A DNA stretch of 64,000 nt from an uncultured Lachnospiraceae bacterium (GTDB taxonomy: Bacteria > Bacillota > Clostridia > Lachnospirales > Lachnospiraceae): assembly GCA_910586255.1 (NCBI GenBank), contig CAJUHR010000026.1:1-64000 (forward strand), given 5' to 3'. A program made the position numbers and the translations under genes. How positions within the stretch are numbered: position 1 is the stretch's first letter; every line of letters starts with the position of its first letter. The notes under the pieces are model-generated. The model saw only the letters and a program-made list of their open reading frames with translations. It had not been told where the DNA came from and made no database searches. This document shows positions 27,280 to 36,045 of this stretch, piece by piece.

Positions 27280-27678
27280 ATGAGACCTGAGATAATGGAA
27301 GGAATCCAGAAACATATTAAAGCCTTAGGAGGCTTTGAAAAAGCAGAAATTTTAGAGATTGAACCAGGACATGCCCGCATAAAAATTCCCGTAGGGCAGG
27401 AAGCCTTAAACCTGTACGGCAATATTCACGGCGGCTTTCTCTTCACCCTTTGCGACACGGTAGCCGGCATGTCTACCTACGCCTGTGAGGTATCCAATGT
27501 ATCCTTGCAGGGCAATATCAATTTTATCAGACCGTTTCAGACCGGTATCCTATACGTGGAAGGCAATGCAATCCACAAAGGCCGCCAGACCTTTGTCATC
27601 CAGGTCAGCGTTACCTCAGAGAACGGCAAAACCATCGCCGCTGCCTCTTTTACCATGTTTGTTACGGGGGCTTTATAA
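27280..27678 (+). CDS. PaaI-type hotdog thioesterase
   Basis: 132 residues. The single hotdog fold is marked by NIHGGFLFTLCDTVAGMSTY, in which the HGG loop and the Asp of LCDTVAG are the catalytic features of PaaI/YbgC-like acyl-CoA thioesterases. TFVIQVSVTSENGKTIAAAS forms the last strands. TTTAGGGAGGCTG precedes the ATG. It is transcribed away from the third acyl-CoA dehydrogenase from the shared 27032-27279 region, and probably releases CoA from dead-end acyl esters of the island, which would protect the CoA pool. Terminator at 27687. Confidence 0.88.
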   Translation: MRPEIMEGIQKHIKALGGFEKAEILEIEPGHARIKIPVGQEALNLYGNIHGGFLFTLCDTVAGMSTYACEVSNVSLQGNINFIRPFQTGILYVEGNAIHKGRQTFVIQVSVTSENGKTIAAASFTMFVTGAL

Positions 27679-27686
27679 AGAAAAAC

Positions 27687-27728
27687 CCCTGTGTCGTGAT
27701 GGGCAACACAGGGAACGTTTTTCTTCTT
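27687..27728 (+). terminator. Rho-independent terminator after the thioesterase
   Basis: CCCTGTGT (27687-27694) pairs with ACACAGGG (27706-27713) and is followed by AACGTTTTTCTTCTTT. The preceding AAAAAC and the following GTTTTT extend the stem. Confidence 0.85.
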
Positions 27729-27860
27729 TAGGAATTAAGACTCAAAAAGGATTAAGGATTTCATTCGTTTTCTTGTATGAGTTAAGTATATCACAACATT
27801 TTCCAGAATGTTTGTAAAATGATTAAATAGATTATGAAGAAATTCTTAATTCTCTGCCCC

Positions 27861-28727
27861 TCATTTTTCAGGCGGCAATTCCCCCTGCACCATCCCGCAT
27901 ATCCTATCCAACGCCGGCTTGTTTGACCAGATAGCCACCTCCGGGAACTGCCTGTAGTTGGGCAGCATTTCCAGCGTCAGATAGTCATCATACCCGATTT
28001 CTCTCAAGGCCTCTGCCACCTTCACAAAATCCACATCCCCGGCAAACAAATCCACAAAAGCGCCCATCCCGGCCTGTTGCCTGCGGAAATCACAGAGATG
28101 GATTTTCTTAATCCTCTCCCCTAATATGGCAATCCAGTCCTCCGGATATCCCACATACATGATGTTGCCCACATCAAAATAGGCGTTGACATAGGCACAA
28201 TCCACCTCGTCCAGCAGCCGCTTCATCTCCAGAGGGGACAAAAGAAACCGGTTCCAAACATTTTCGATTCCAATATGCACCTTGGCCTGCTCCGCAAAGG
28301 GGGCCAACACCCGAAACGCCTCCACGCACCGCTCATAGGCCTTATCATACCGGACCCGTTCCTGGCGGACCGCAAAATCACACCCCACATAGCCGGGAAC
28401 CACCAGAATGGTATCCGCTCCCATAAGGGCCGCGCAGTGGATCTGCTTTTTCACAATCTCCATGCCCTTTTTGCGAATCTTATCATCCTCAGACACCAGA
28501 TTATTCTCCCACAGAGACCACACACCTACGCTGGGGATCTCCAGCCCCAGCTCTCCGGCCATGCGGGAGATATTAAGAATCTCCTTATCTGTGCTGTCGT
28601 GCCTTAAATAGCCGCTCTCGCTCAGCACTGGCTCCACCCCGTCATAGCCGGCGGCCTTGATCACCGGGAAAAGCTCCTCCAGCCTGGCATCCTCCGAAAA
28701 GGAGAACATGCTGAATCCTGTTTTCAC
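27861..28727 (-). CDS. Sugar phosphate isomerase/epimerase (TIM barrel)
   Basis: 288 residues of the AP-endonuclease-2/xylose-isomerase-like barrel family. Probable metal ligands: Glu in HIGIENVWNRF, Asp and Asn in NAYFDVGNIMYVG, His in KIHLCDFRR, and Glu in YLTLEMLPNYRQ. It is the last gene of the ABC transporter operon, six bases after the Gfo/Idh gene. With that dehydrogenase it should convert an imported sugar, sugar acid or cyclitol, in the way IolE/IolI work beside IolG. A second, broken member of the family starts the operon. Confidence 0.88.
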   Translation of the reverse strand: MKTGFSMFSFSEDARLEELFPVIKAAGYDGVEPVLSESGYLRHDSTDKEILNISRMAGELGLEIPSVGVWSLWENNLVSEDDKIRKKGMEIVKKQIHCAALMGADTILVVPGYVGCDFAVRQERVRYDKAYERCVEAFRVLAPFAEQAKVHIGIENVWNRFLLSPLEMKRLLDEVDCAYVNAYFDVGNIMYVGYPEDWIAILGERIKKIHLCDFRRQQAGMGAFVDLFAGDVDFVKVAEALREIGYDDYLTLEMLPNYRQFPEVAIWSNKPALDRICGMVQGELPPEK

Positions 28728-28732
28728 CTCAC

Positions 28733-29767
28733 TTACCCCCTCTCCGGCCTTTCGCCAAAGCCTCTGTAATCAACCCTTACCACCTCTCCGGTCTCCAGGG
28801 ACTCCCTTAAGGCCTCTATGGTGCAAAGAACCTCCCTCACCTGCTCCATGGAAATCACATCCGAATCCTGTCCCATAGCGATACACCGGACAAAATGCTC
28901 CAGCTCAATGGTATAGGGATCCCGCTCCTTCACAGGAAGCACTGTAACCGTTCCCTCCTCATAGACCGCTGTTTTCCGCTGGGAGGACTCCCGGTTCTCC
29001 AGATTCGCTCCGGAACGCATTGTGTACTCGTAGGTCTGATTGGTTCCTGTCAGGCGAAGCTCCATCGTAAAGGGATACCCCTTTTCCATCTCAATCACTC
29101 CCTGGGCCGCTGCAGAAAGCCCTGCCGGAAAATGCAATGTGCTGCTGACAAAGTTCCAACAACCCTCCTTACTCTGTTTTCCCGCCGCATATACCTTTTC
29201 TGCCTTTCCCAACAGCCAGCACAGAAAATCAATATCATGGAGATGAAGATCCAAAAGACCGCCGCCGCTGTTCTCAGGCCGCCTGTACCAGGGGCTCCAC
29301 GCCGGATGCTCCGAGAGGCGGGCCGCATATACATAGTTTAACTCCCCCAGCTCCCCCTTTTGATACCGCCTTTTGGCCTCCACATATTCCGGCCAGAAGC
29401 GCAGCACCTGCCCCACCATCATCCGCACGCCGGCCTCCTTCACCGCTGCCATCATTCTGTCTAAGGAAGCCACGGAAAGGGTCACCGGCTTTTCACAGAA
29501 AATATGCTTTCCCCTTTTCGCGCCCATGAGCACATATTCCTCATGAAGATAGGTGGGCAGACATATATCCGCCACATCAAAAGCCTCCTTCTCTGCCATC
29601 TCCTCAAAGTCCGTAAATGCAAGGCAGCCTGTCTTTGCCGCAAGCTCCTCTGCCAGCTCCTTATTTTTGTCACATACTGCCACCACCTCTGCGTCCTCAA
29701 TATCTCTGTACGCGGCGGCATGGCTCTGTCCCATGAATCCGGCTCCGATAATCCCTATTTTGACCAT
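28733..29767 (-). CDS. Gfo/Idh/MocA-family NAD(P)-dependent oxidoreductase
   Basis: 344 residues. KIGIIGAGFMGQSHAAAYRD is the Rossmann dinucleotide site, FCEKPVTLS the conserved EKP motif with the catalytic lysine, and GGGLLDLHLHDIDFLCWLLG the substrate-domain signature with the H-x-x-D pair. The family oxidises hydroxyls of sugars and inositols. It lies 13 bases after the ABC permease gene and 6 before an isomerase, so it belongs to the catabolism of the imported compound. IolG-like function is plausible but not provable from sequence. Confidence 0.9.
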   Translation of the reverse strand: MVKIGIIGAGFMGQSHAAAYRDIEDAEVVAVCDKNKELAEELAAKTGCLAFTDFEEMAEKEAFDVADICLPTYLHEEYVLMGAKRGKHIFCEKPVTLSVASLDRMMAAVKEAGVRMMVGQVLRFWPEYVEAKRRYQKGELGELNYVYAARLSEHPAWSPWYRRPENSGGGLLDLHLHDIDFLCWLLGKAEKVYAAGKQSKEGCWNFVSSTLHFPAGLSAAAQGVIEMEKGYPFTMELRLTGTNQTYEYTMRSGANLENRESSQRKTAVYEEGTVTVLPVKERDPYTIELEHFVRCIAMGQDSDVISMEQVREVLCTIEALRESLETGEVVRVDYRGFGERPERG

Positions 29768-29779
29768 GCTTACGCCTCC

Positions 29780-30724
29780 TTACTTTTTCTTCATATTATT
29801 AATGTTGCTGAGCACCACTGCACTGACAATGATTCCACCGGTAATGATTGTCTGAATGTAGGTCTCCACCTGCAAAATATTCATGGCATTGCTGATCACG
29901 CCCATGAGCACACATCCCAAAAATGCCCCTGATATGGTTCCCTTTCCCCCGTCAAAGGTAACGCCTCCGATAATGGCAGCCGTGAGCGCGCTGGTCTCAT
30001 AGCCGGCCCCTGCATTGGCCGTGATGGAATCGATCCTGGCGGAGAAAATAATCGCTGCAACGGAACAGAAAAAGCCCGCTATCCCATAGATCAGAATTTT
30101 ATACTTGATCACATGAATTCCTGACAGAAATGCATTCTTTTCATTTCCCCCAATGGCCACAATGCGTCTCCCGAACCGGGTCCGGTTCATCAGCACATAG
30201 GATACCGCCACCATGAATATAAGCACGAAAAGCATCACCGGAAACACGTCAAACAAACGAGTTTTCCCTATGGCATTGAAGGCTCCTCCAAAACTCATGA
30301 TCCGCCCTCCGGAAATCGTAAGCGCCAGGCCGTAAAACACCTGACTGGTTCCCAGGGTGATAATCAGGGGAATACATTTGCTCTTGGCAATCACCGCCCC
30401 GTTAAGCAGTCCGCAGGCAATGCCCACCAATACCCCCAGGGCCACCGCTGTCATCACACTGCCGCCATCCCCTAAAACCCGGGCCATCACCACACCGGAA
30501 AGCACCATAATATTTCCTATGGACAGATCAATTCCGCCGCCGATCAGCAGCATGCTCATGGCCATGGTCAGGATACCGATAACAGAAATCTGCTGAAAAA
30601 TGGTAATCAGATTTTTCACCGCAATAAACCGGGGATTGATTATGGAAACCACTGCCACAATCAGTAAAATCACCAGAGCCAGCAGAATCCGCTGATCCTT
30701 TAAAAACCTTTTCCTATGCTTCAT
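29780..30724 (-). CDS. Ribose-type sugar ABC transporter permease
   Basis: 314 residues with 8-10 membrane spans of the RbsC/AraH family. MLLIGGGIDLSIGNIMVLSG is the signature segment near the cytosolic coupling region, and ALTAAIIGGVTFDGGKGTIS the second typical motif. The start overlaps the ATPase gene by 11 bases. Forms the homodimeric pore with the ATPase at 30714 and the binding protein at 32400. Confidence 0.92.
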   Translation of the reverse strand: MKHRKRFLKDQRILLALVILLIVAVVSIINPRFIAVKNLITIFQQISVIGILTMAMSMLLIGGGIDLSIGNIMVLSGVVMARVLGDGGSVMTAVALGVLVGIACGLLNGAVIAKSKCIPLIITLGTSQVFYGLALTISGGRIMSFGGAFNAIGKTRLFDVFPVMLFVLIFMVAVSYVLMNRTRFGRRIVAIGGNEKNAFLSGIHVIKYKILIYGIAGFFCSVAAIIFSARIDSITANAGAGYETSALTAAIIGGVTFDGGKGTISGAFLGCVLMGVISNAMNILQVETYIQTIITGGIIVSAVVLSNINNMKKK

Positions 30725-32237
30725 CTTTCCCGCCTCCTAAAGCCTCCTTAATGATCTCCTGTTCCGTGATTCTCTCTCCTGTAAGCTCTGCCCTGACAGC
30801 TCCGTCCCGGATTACCAGCACCCGGTCGCTCATGGAAATCAGCTCCGGCATATCCGAACTGATCATGATAATGCATTTCCCCTGCTTCGTAAGTGCAGAC
30901 ATCTGCTTGTAAAACTCTGCCTTGGCATTGACGTCAATCCCTCTTGTGGGCTCGTCAAAAATATAGATTTCCTGCTCCGCAAAAAGCCACTTTGCCAGAA
31001 CCACCTTCTGCTGATTCCCCCCGGACAGATACACCGCCTCGGTCCATACATCCGGAACCTTGATCCGAAGCTTCTCCACCAATGGCTGAATAAAGACCGG
31101 ATGCTTGCGGATGTTGACAAAAAATCCTTTGATCTTTCTGCCCAGCCCCACAATCGTGGCATTCTCCAGCACACTGCCGCCAAGCATCAGCCCCAGCTCC
31201 TGCCGGTCCTCCGTGATATGGGCAAAGCCGTGGCGGATGCTTTCCTCCGGATTGTGAATCTCCACTTTTGTGCCGTTTATCAGGATCTCTCCGCCCCACC
31301 GGCGGTCCGCTCCGGTAATGGCCCGCACGATCTCCGTCCGCCCGGCTCCCACCATACCGGCCATACCCAGAATCTCCCCGCTGCGAACAAAAAAGCTGAT
31401 CCTCGGACTGCCCTTTTCCAGCTGCAGATCCCGAATCTCCAGCATCACATCTCCGATGGGGTGATGCTCCTTCTGGTAGAAGGTATCCACCGGACGGCCT
31501 ACCATATCCCGGGTCATGGTGGATATCCTGATATCCCGGTTGGGGTTCTCGTAGGTGTTGATGACGGCCCCGTCCCGAATCACCGTGACCCGGTCCGCAA
31601 TCTGCCGGATTTCCTCCAGAAAATGAGAAATGTAGATAATGCCGATCCCCCTGGCGGCAATGGTCCTTACCAGCTCCAAAACCTTGGCCGCGTCCTCCAC
31701 ATTGAACATGGAGGTAGGCTCGTCCATGATCAAAATCCTTGGCTCCACGGAAAGAGCTTTTAAAATCTTCACAAACTGCTGATCCGACACGGACAAATCC
31801 TCGATCTTAACCAGAGGATCAATCTCAATATTCAGCTCCTCCATCTGCCTCTTCGTCTCACTGACCATGGCCTTAAAATCAACAAATCCGAAGGAATTCG
31901 TCTTCTCATTTCCCACATAGATATTTTCCGCCACATTCATGCTGGGCACCAGATCATTCTCCTGGTATACGATATTGATTCCCAGTTCCTTGGACAAAAC
32001 CGGATTCAGAGTTTTGTAAACCTGCCCGTCCATCCAGATGCTCCCCCCGCTGGGAACATAGGCTCCGCTTAAGATCTTCATCAGCGTTGACTTTCCCGCA
32101 CCATTCTCTCCCACCAGGCAATGTACCTCAGAAGGATACAGATCCAGGGTAATGCCGGACAGGGCATATACCCCGGAAAATTCCTTGGTGATATCCTGCA
32201 TCTTCAGAAGCGGTGTCCTCTCCTCTGTCCTATTCAC
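30714..32237 (-). CDS. Ribose-type sugar ABC transporter ATPase
   Basis: 507 residues from GTG 32237, which sits behind AGGAGGTGACGGA; a longer frame to 32297 lacks a ribosome site. Two fused ATPase domains as in RbsA/MglA. The first has GENGAGKSTLMKILSG, SVSDQQFVKILKALS and ILIMDEPTSMF. The second has the usual degenerate P-loop GMVGAGRTEIVRAI, then LSGGNQQKVVLAKWL and IYIFDEPTRGIDV. It energises uptake with the permease gene that overlaps its end. Confidence 0.93.
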   Translation of the reverse strand: MNRTEERTPLLKMQDITKEFSGVYALSGITLDLYPSEVHCLVGENGAGKSTLMKILSGAYVPSGGSIWMDGQVYKTLNPVLSKELGINIVYQENDLVPSMNVAENIYVGNEKTNSFGFVDFKAMVSETKRQMEELNIEIDPLVKIEDLSVSDQQFVKILKALSVEPRILIMDEPTSMFNVEDAAKVLELVRTIAARGIGIIYISHFLEEIRQIADRVTVIRDGAVINTYENPNRDIRISTMTRDMVGRPVDTFYQKEHHPIGDVMLEIRDLQLEKGSPRISFFVRSGEILGMAGMVGAGRTEIVRAITGADRRWGGEILINGTKVEIHNPEESIRHGFAHITEDRQELGLMLGGSVLENATIVGLGRKIKGFFVNIRKHPVFIQPLVEKLRIKVPDVWTEAVYLSGGNQQKVVLAKWLFAEQEIYIFDEPTRGIDVNAKAEFYKQMSALTKQGKCIIMISSDMPELISMSDRVLVIRDGAVRAELTGERITEQEIIKEALGGGKDEA

Positions 32238-32344
32238 TCCGTCACCTCCTGATATCCAAAAGTCCTCCCGGCAGTCCGACTGCACAGGCAGGTGCAAAAG
32301 CCCTGCCGTAAGTCCGGCCGCAAAAGCCTTGCCGGGAGTGGTTC

Positions 32345-32377
32345 AAAAAGGCTGCCGCGCAAACTGCCGGCAGCCTT
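32345..32377 (-). terminator. Intra-operon hairpin after the binding-protein gene
   Basis: On the minus strand AAGGCTGCCG (32368-32377) pairs with CGGCAGCCTT (32348-32357), followed by TTTTTGAAC. It lies between the binding-protein and ATPase genes. In ABC operons such a partial terminator raises binding-protein output over the membrane parts. Confidence 0.8.
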
Positions 32378-32399
32378 CCTTCTACTGTCCTGATTTTAA

Positions 32400-33491
32400 T
32401 TACTTGTATACGAAATTGTAAGCTGCCTCATAGTTGTCCCAAGCAATAAACTCATCCAGCTTGTCCGCGGATACGGGGATAACCGGAAGGGACACAAACT
32501 TCTCCGGGGTCTTTTCCTCTACCACAAAGTCATACAGATTCTTAAAGGTCTGAACTCCCTGAATGGACACGGATGCCGTCATGTTGGCTGCCTCAATCCC
32601 GTCCACCAGCATCTGATATCCGTCCGGTGAGCCTCCGGTGGAAACGATGGGAATCTCATCCATTCCTGCATCCTTAAGAGCCTGGAAGCAGCCCTGTGCC
32701 ATCATATCATTGTTGGCAAAGATATAATCAAATTCCTCTCCTGTGGAGATAAAATCTGTGGTCACATTGTAAGCCTTGTCAGTCAGCCAGTCACCGTGAA
32801 GAGTAGCCACAACCTCTACCTGATCTCCCAGCTCTGCCAGAGCCCGGTCCACGCCCTCCTGGTATTTCTCATAGACGCCTGCTCCCTGCTGTCCGGCACA
32901 GAAGAACACCTTTGCCCCAGGCTTGTTCTCTGCGATATACTTGATGGCCGCATAGCCGATCTGATCATACTCACAGGCCACGGAGGCAATATAATCCCCG
33001 GGATCGTCAATATCCATGGCAAAGTTCTCCACCGTCACCGGAATCCCGGCCTCATTGGCCATCTTCACCAGCTGGGCCCCCTGTTCCGTGGAAATGGGGA
33101 AGATGGAGATACCGTCCACCTCCTGCTGAATCAGAGACTCCATGGCTGTCACAGATTCCTCCAGACTGTTCTTGGAATCCAGAACAATGGTCTCAACCTT
33201 TACATCCGCCTGCCCCGCCGCATACTCAAAAGCCTTTGAGGCGTATTCATTCCAGATATCCGTCATGTCATAGGCAATATAGCCAAAGGTGTAGCTGTCC
33301 TTCTTCTCTGCCTCTGCGGCCTCAGCCTCGGTCTCCTTCGCCTCGGCCTTGGTCTCCCCTGCCGCCTCCGTCTGGGCGGGAGCCGGCGCCGCCGTGGTGG
33401 GAGCCGCCTCCTGTTTGCCGCCGCAGGCTGCCAGAGACAATACCATTGCACCTGCCATCAATACCGCTATCAATTCTTTACCTTTTTTCAT
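32400..33491 (-). CDS. Sugar-binding lipoprotein of the ABC transporter
   Basis: 363 residues from ATG 33491, eight bases behind GGAGGA; the frame open to 33578 only translates upstream DNA. Lipoprotein signal peptide with lipobox LSLAACGG (Cys about residue 23), then a Pro/Ala/Glu-rich linker to residue 65. The periplasmic-binding type I fold starts at YTFGYIAYDMTDIWNEYASK. IFANNDMMAQGCFQALKDAG and IVSTGGSPDGYQMLVDG are usual in ribose/inositol-type receptors. The ligand is a sugar or cyclitol of unknown identity. Its gene should follow the isomerase at 34357 in one transcript. Confidence 0.93.
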   Translation of the reverse strand: MKKGKELIAVLMAGAMVLSLAACGGKQEAAPTTAAPAPAQTEAAGETKAEAKETEAEAAEAEKKDSYTFGYIAYDMTDIWNEYASKAFEYAAGQADVKVETIVLDSKNSLEESVTAMESLIQQEVDGISIFPISTEQGAQLVKMANEAGIPVTVENFAMDIDDPGDYIASVACEYDQIGYAAIKYIAENKPGAKVFFCAGQQGAGVYEKYQEGVDRALAELGDQVEVVATLHGDWLTDKAYNVTTDFISTGEEFDYIFANNDMMAQGCFQALKDAGMDEIPIVSTGGSPDGYQMLVDGIEAANMTASVSIQGVQTFKNLYDFVVEEKTPEKFVSLPVIPVSADKLDEFIAWDNYEAAYNFVYK

Positions 33492-33546
33492 AGAAATCCT
33501 CCTTTTTATTTTCAAACACCTTAACCGGTGTCTGCACTCCTGCCTT

Positions 33547-33801
33547 ACAGCTGTATGGGAGATATCCGTTACATGCATCTGAAGGACAAGGCGGGGGAGA
33601 CAAAGGAGTGGAATTTCCCGGCGCTGGGAAAGGGAACCGTGGATTTCCCGGAGATTTTTAAAAAGCTTGAGAAGAGCGGCAATGCCTGTCCCTTCAGCAT
33701 TGAGATTGAATTTACGCCGGAGGGGCCGGGAAGCTTAGAGGCAGTGAATCAGGCGGTTCGGGATTCTGCGGAGTATCTGAAGAGTCTGGGAATGGAGCTG
33801 T
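33547..33801. other. Inverted 255-bp segment splitting an isomerase gene
   Basis: ACAGCT at 33547-33552 and its complement AGCTGT at 33796-33801 bound a segment that reads in the wrong direction. The left site is part of the palindrome ACAGCTGT. If the segment is flipped on paper, the minus-strand frame from 34357 continues through MDSCMGDIRYMHLKD to KSLGMEL and meets TAA made from the T at 33801 and AA of the left flank. The frame is preserved at both joints. The repeats are far shorter than those used by known DNA invertases, so a microhomology-driven inversion is more likely than programmed switching. Confidence 0.85.
33552..33801 (+). pseudogene. C-terminal part of the split isomerase, inverted
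   Basis: Plus-strand frame of 83 codons, reading CMGDIRYMHLKDKAGETKEW and ending YLKSLGMEL before running on into unrelated codons to 33833. It carries the His of MHLKDK and the Glu of FSIEIEF, the last two metal ligands expected in sugar phosphate isomerase/epimerase barrels, and has no start codon signal of its own. It belongs behind the minus-strand fragment at 33797-34357. Confidence 0.85.
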
Positions 33802-34357
33802 CCATATCCGAAACCGGATCCACATTGCCATAAAAGATCACATTGGCCGTGTCATAATTGATCCCCACTCTGGGAGAATCTACCCGGTCCGTAATCCCCT
33901 TTAGCACCGCGCCCGTGGCATGCTCTCCATGGCTTTCCAGCACCAGGCTCATCTGATACTCCTCAAGATAAGGCAGCAGCATGCGGATATGCTCCGCCAC
34001 CAGCTCGTCCGATCCCTTATCTTTGTCCTCCAAATGGGCTTCCCCCACAGAGGATACAATATAAGCACACCCAAAAAATGCCGCCAGCCGGATATTCATG
34101 ATAAAATCCTGCAAACGTTCCTTGTCCATCAGGTTGCAGTGCCCGCTCATGGCAAAGGGCGCCAGCCCCAGTTTTTTCATTCGCTCCTTTACCTGAATCA
34201 GATATTCAAAGGACTGGCTGGGAAATACATGCTCCGTCCATCCCTTCGTTGCCGTCAGCTCCACATAATGAAAACCTGCCGCCGCGATCCCCTCCAACGC
34301 CTCCTCGATACGGTATCCGTGATAACAGTTGGAATTGACCCCTATGATTCTCTCCAT
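33797..34357 (-). pseudogene. N-terminal part of the split sugar phosphate isomerase/epimerase
   Basis: 187 codons in frame from ATG 34357, which has GGAAGGAGTGGGCA as ribosome site. RIEEALEGIAAAGFHYVELT is the usual first barrel unit, SLVLESHGEHATG holds the first metal Glu and GINYDTANVIFYGNVDPVSD the Asp. The frame then enters the inverted DNA and ends at 33749 after meaningless codons. Joined to the 83 inverted codons it gives a 270-residue protein, normal for the family, whose stop would lie about 55 bases before the binding-protein start. As it stands the product lacks half its metal site and should be inactive. Confidence 0.88.
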
Positions 34358-34432
34358 TGCCCACTCCTTCCTTTTTGGCCGTCCTTCCGGTCACTAAAAC
34401 TGCTGATACATTTTATCTAACGCCATTCCCTT

Positions 34433-34544
34433 AGAGTATGTTTGAAAATTTATTCCCGTCATCCGTGCGCCCCACTTTGCGTTATATTTGGCTCTCACAA
34501 ACTGTGACACACATTTGCCAGAAAGCAATTTTCAAACACACTCT
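34433..34544. repeat. MITE-like element with 18-bp terminal inverted repeats
   Basis: AGAGTATGTTTGAAAATT (34433-34450) and AATTTTCAAACACACTCT (34527-34544) are inverted copies with one mismatch, 112 bases end to end. There is no ORF inside. The right end overlaps the stop codon of the ROK gene. Its left end resembles the terminal sequence of the shorter palindrome at 54962-55018 (TGTTTGAxAATTTATTxCCC in both). Confidence 0.75.
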
Positions 34545-35748
34545 AGTACAAAAACAACTTTCCCTTCATCTCTTCCATAAAATTATAATGGGTATCCAGA
34601 TAGTACTTGGCTGCCCCCCGGAATATGGCATCCTCCTTCAGCCTGGTAAAACGGATGTCCACATCCTCCACAAACTTCCGGAAGCCCACAGCTCCCAAAT
34701 TACTCCGGATGCGGCTAAGATACGCCTCCCCCAGTTTTCTCCCCATGCCGCCGATAATAATCGTGTCCGGATGAAACATGGTGATCAGATTGCCCAGGGC
34801 AAAGCTGAGATCATCCGCCAAGTCACACAAAAGAGCCGATGCCCCCGGGTTTCCTTCCCTGGCCAGCTGCGCCACATCCTTAAATAGAATCTGCTCTAAC
34901 CCTTTAAATTCCTCCAATACCCCCCTCTCCTCTGCCCGCTTGCGCAATGCCATCTCCCCGATCCGATTCTCCAGACACCCCCGGTTCCCGCAGCTGCAAA
35001 GCTCCCCGTTCCGATCAATAGAGAAATGCCCGAACTGGGTTCCCATACCGGTGGCTCCCATAAGAATCGCCCCGTTTTGAATCAGGCTGGCGCCCACGCC
35101 CTCATTGATATTCAAATAAGCATAATTATTGATATCCACATCTCCAAAGACATTCTCCGCATAAGCAAAGCACGCGGTATCATTAAACACAGACAAAGGA
35201 TAACGCTTGTCTACCTGCTCCCTCAGATCCTCCAAAATCCGGTTATCCTCCGCAAGCGGCAAAACCATGGAAATGACCCGCTTTTTCTCACTGTCCACAA
35301 TACCCGGAACAATCAGACACACCCCCAGGATATGCCTGCCCTTCCCATATCTGCCGGCAAAATCATCAATCAGATCCCGGATTCTCTCCGCCGGAGCCTC
35401 CAGCGGCACACATCCTGCCTCCTCCACCAGCTCCACCTCAAAGGAAGCTGACACTAAGGCAATCTGCAAAATGCGTTTTCGCCAGTTTAGCACCACAATA
35501 CAGTCCCGCCGGTCATTGATCACCAGGCTGTTGGGCCTGCGGCCCTGGCTTCTGCTCTCCACCGCTCCTTCGTCTATAATATAACCCTCCTGAATCAGTT
35601 CCTCCACCAGCGCCGATACCGTGGTCTTGCTCAGCTTTCGCAGAGAAGCCAGCTGTGCCCGGGAAATGCCTGGATTCTCCGAAATCATCGTATAAAGTTC
35701 TTTTTTATTGACTGATTTGATCAGTTGTTGATTTATCATAAAAGCCAT
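34543..35748 (-). CDS. ROK-family transcriptional repressor
   Basis: 401 residues. N-terminal winged helix: ISENPGISRAQLASLRKLSK then TTVSALVEELIQEGYI. The ROK sugar-kinase-like domain shows HFSIDRNGELCSCGNRGCLE, with the conserved zinc cysteines CSCGNRGC, and YLNINEGVGASLI. XylR/NagC-type proteins bind a sugar and release DNA. It precedes the split isomerase and the ABC operon on the same strand and is probably their repressor. Its own promoter has an XylR-like dyad, suggesting autoregulation. Confidence 0.92.
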   Translation of the reverse strand: MAFMINQQLIKSVNKKELYTMISENPGISRAQLASLRKLSKTTVSALVEELIQEGYIIDEGAVESRSQGRRPNSLVINDRRDCIVVLNWRKRILQIALVSASFEVELVEEAGCVPLEAPAERIRDLIDDFAGRYGKGRHILGVCLIVPGIVDSEKKRVISMVLPLAEDNRILEDLREQVDKRYPLSVFNDTACFAYAENVFGDVDINNYAYLNINEGVGASLIQNGAILMGATGMGTQFGHFSIDRNGELCSCGNRGCLENRIGEMALRKRAEERGVLEEFKGLEQILFKDVAQLAREGNPGASALLCDLADDLSFALGNLITMFHPDTIIIGGMGRKLGEAYLSRIRSNLGAVGFRKFVEDVDIRFTRLKEDAIFRGAAKYYLDTHYNFMEEMKGKLFLY

Positions 35749-35760
35749 CTCCTGACTTAT

Positions 35761-35818
35761 TTAGTAAGTTCACTGGACTAATTAAAAAGATTATAACAGT
35801 TTTTTCTTACTTTGACAA
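35761..35818 (-). promoter_or_regulatory. Promoter and XylR-like operator of the ROK gene
   Basis: On the minus strand TTGTCA (35813-35818), a 17-base spacer and TATAAT (35790-35795) form a near-consensus sigma-A promoter. Just downstream, TTAGT-N11-ACTAA at 35761-35781 has the outer half-sites of Bacillus XylR operators, so the ROK protein probably controls itself and, by read-through, the ABC operon. Confidence 0.75.
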
Positions 35819-36045
35819 GTGTTTTTATTCAAAATACACAAAAATTATCCCTTCAAACAAAATTCTGCCTAGCAGACACATTTTGCCAGAAAATCTTTGG
35901 CCACGTTTTTCTTTCCGGCACTCCTTCTTTTTAGCACTTCTTCATAAACTGCACAACGAATTAAATCAGTTCGTCCACCGTCAATCTGTCATCCTCACCG
36001 GAATATTCTAATAGTAAAAACAGAAGGAAGCTACAGGTATTTTTT

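Noticed and set aside
33547..33801. Site-specific invertase-controlled phase switch
   Set aside because: The inverted repeats are 6 bp and no recombinase gene is adjacent. The inversion itself is kept as a finding, but not a programmed switch.
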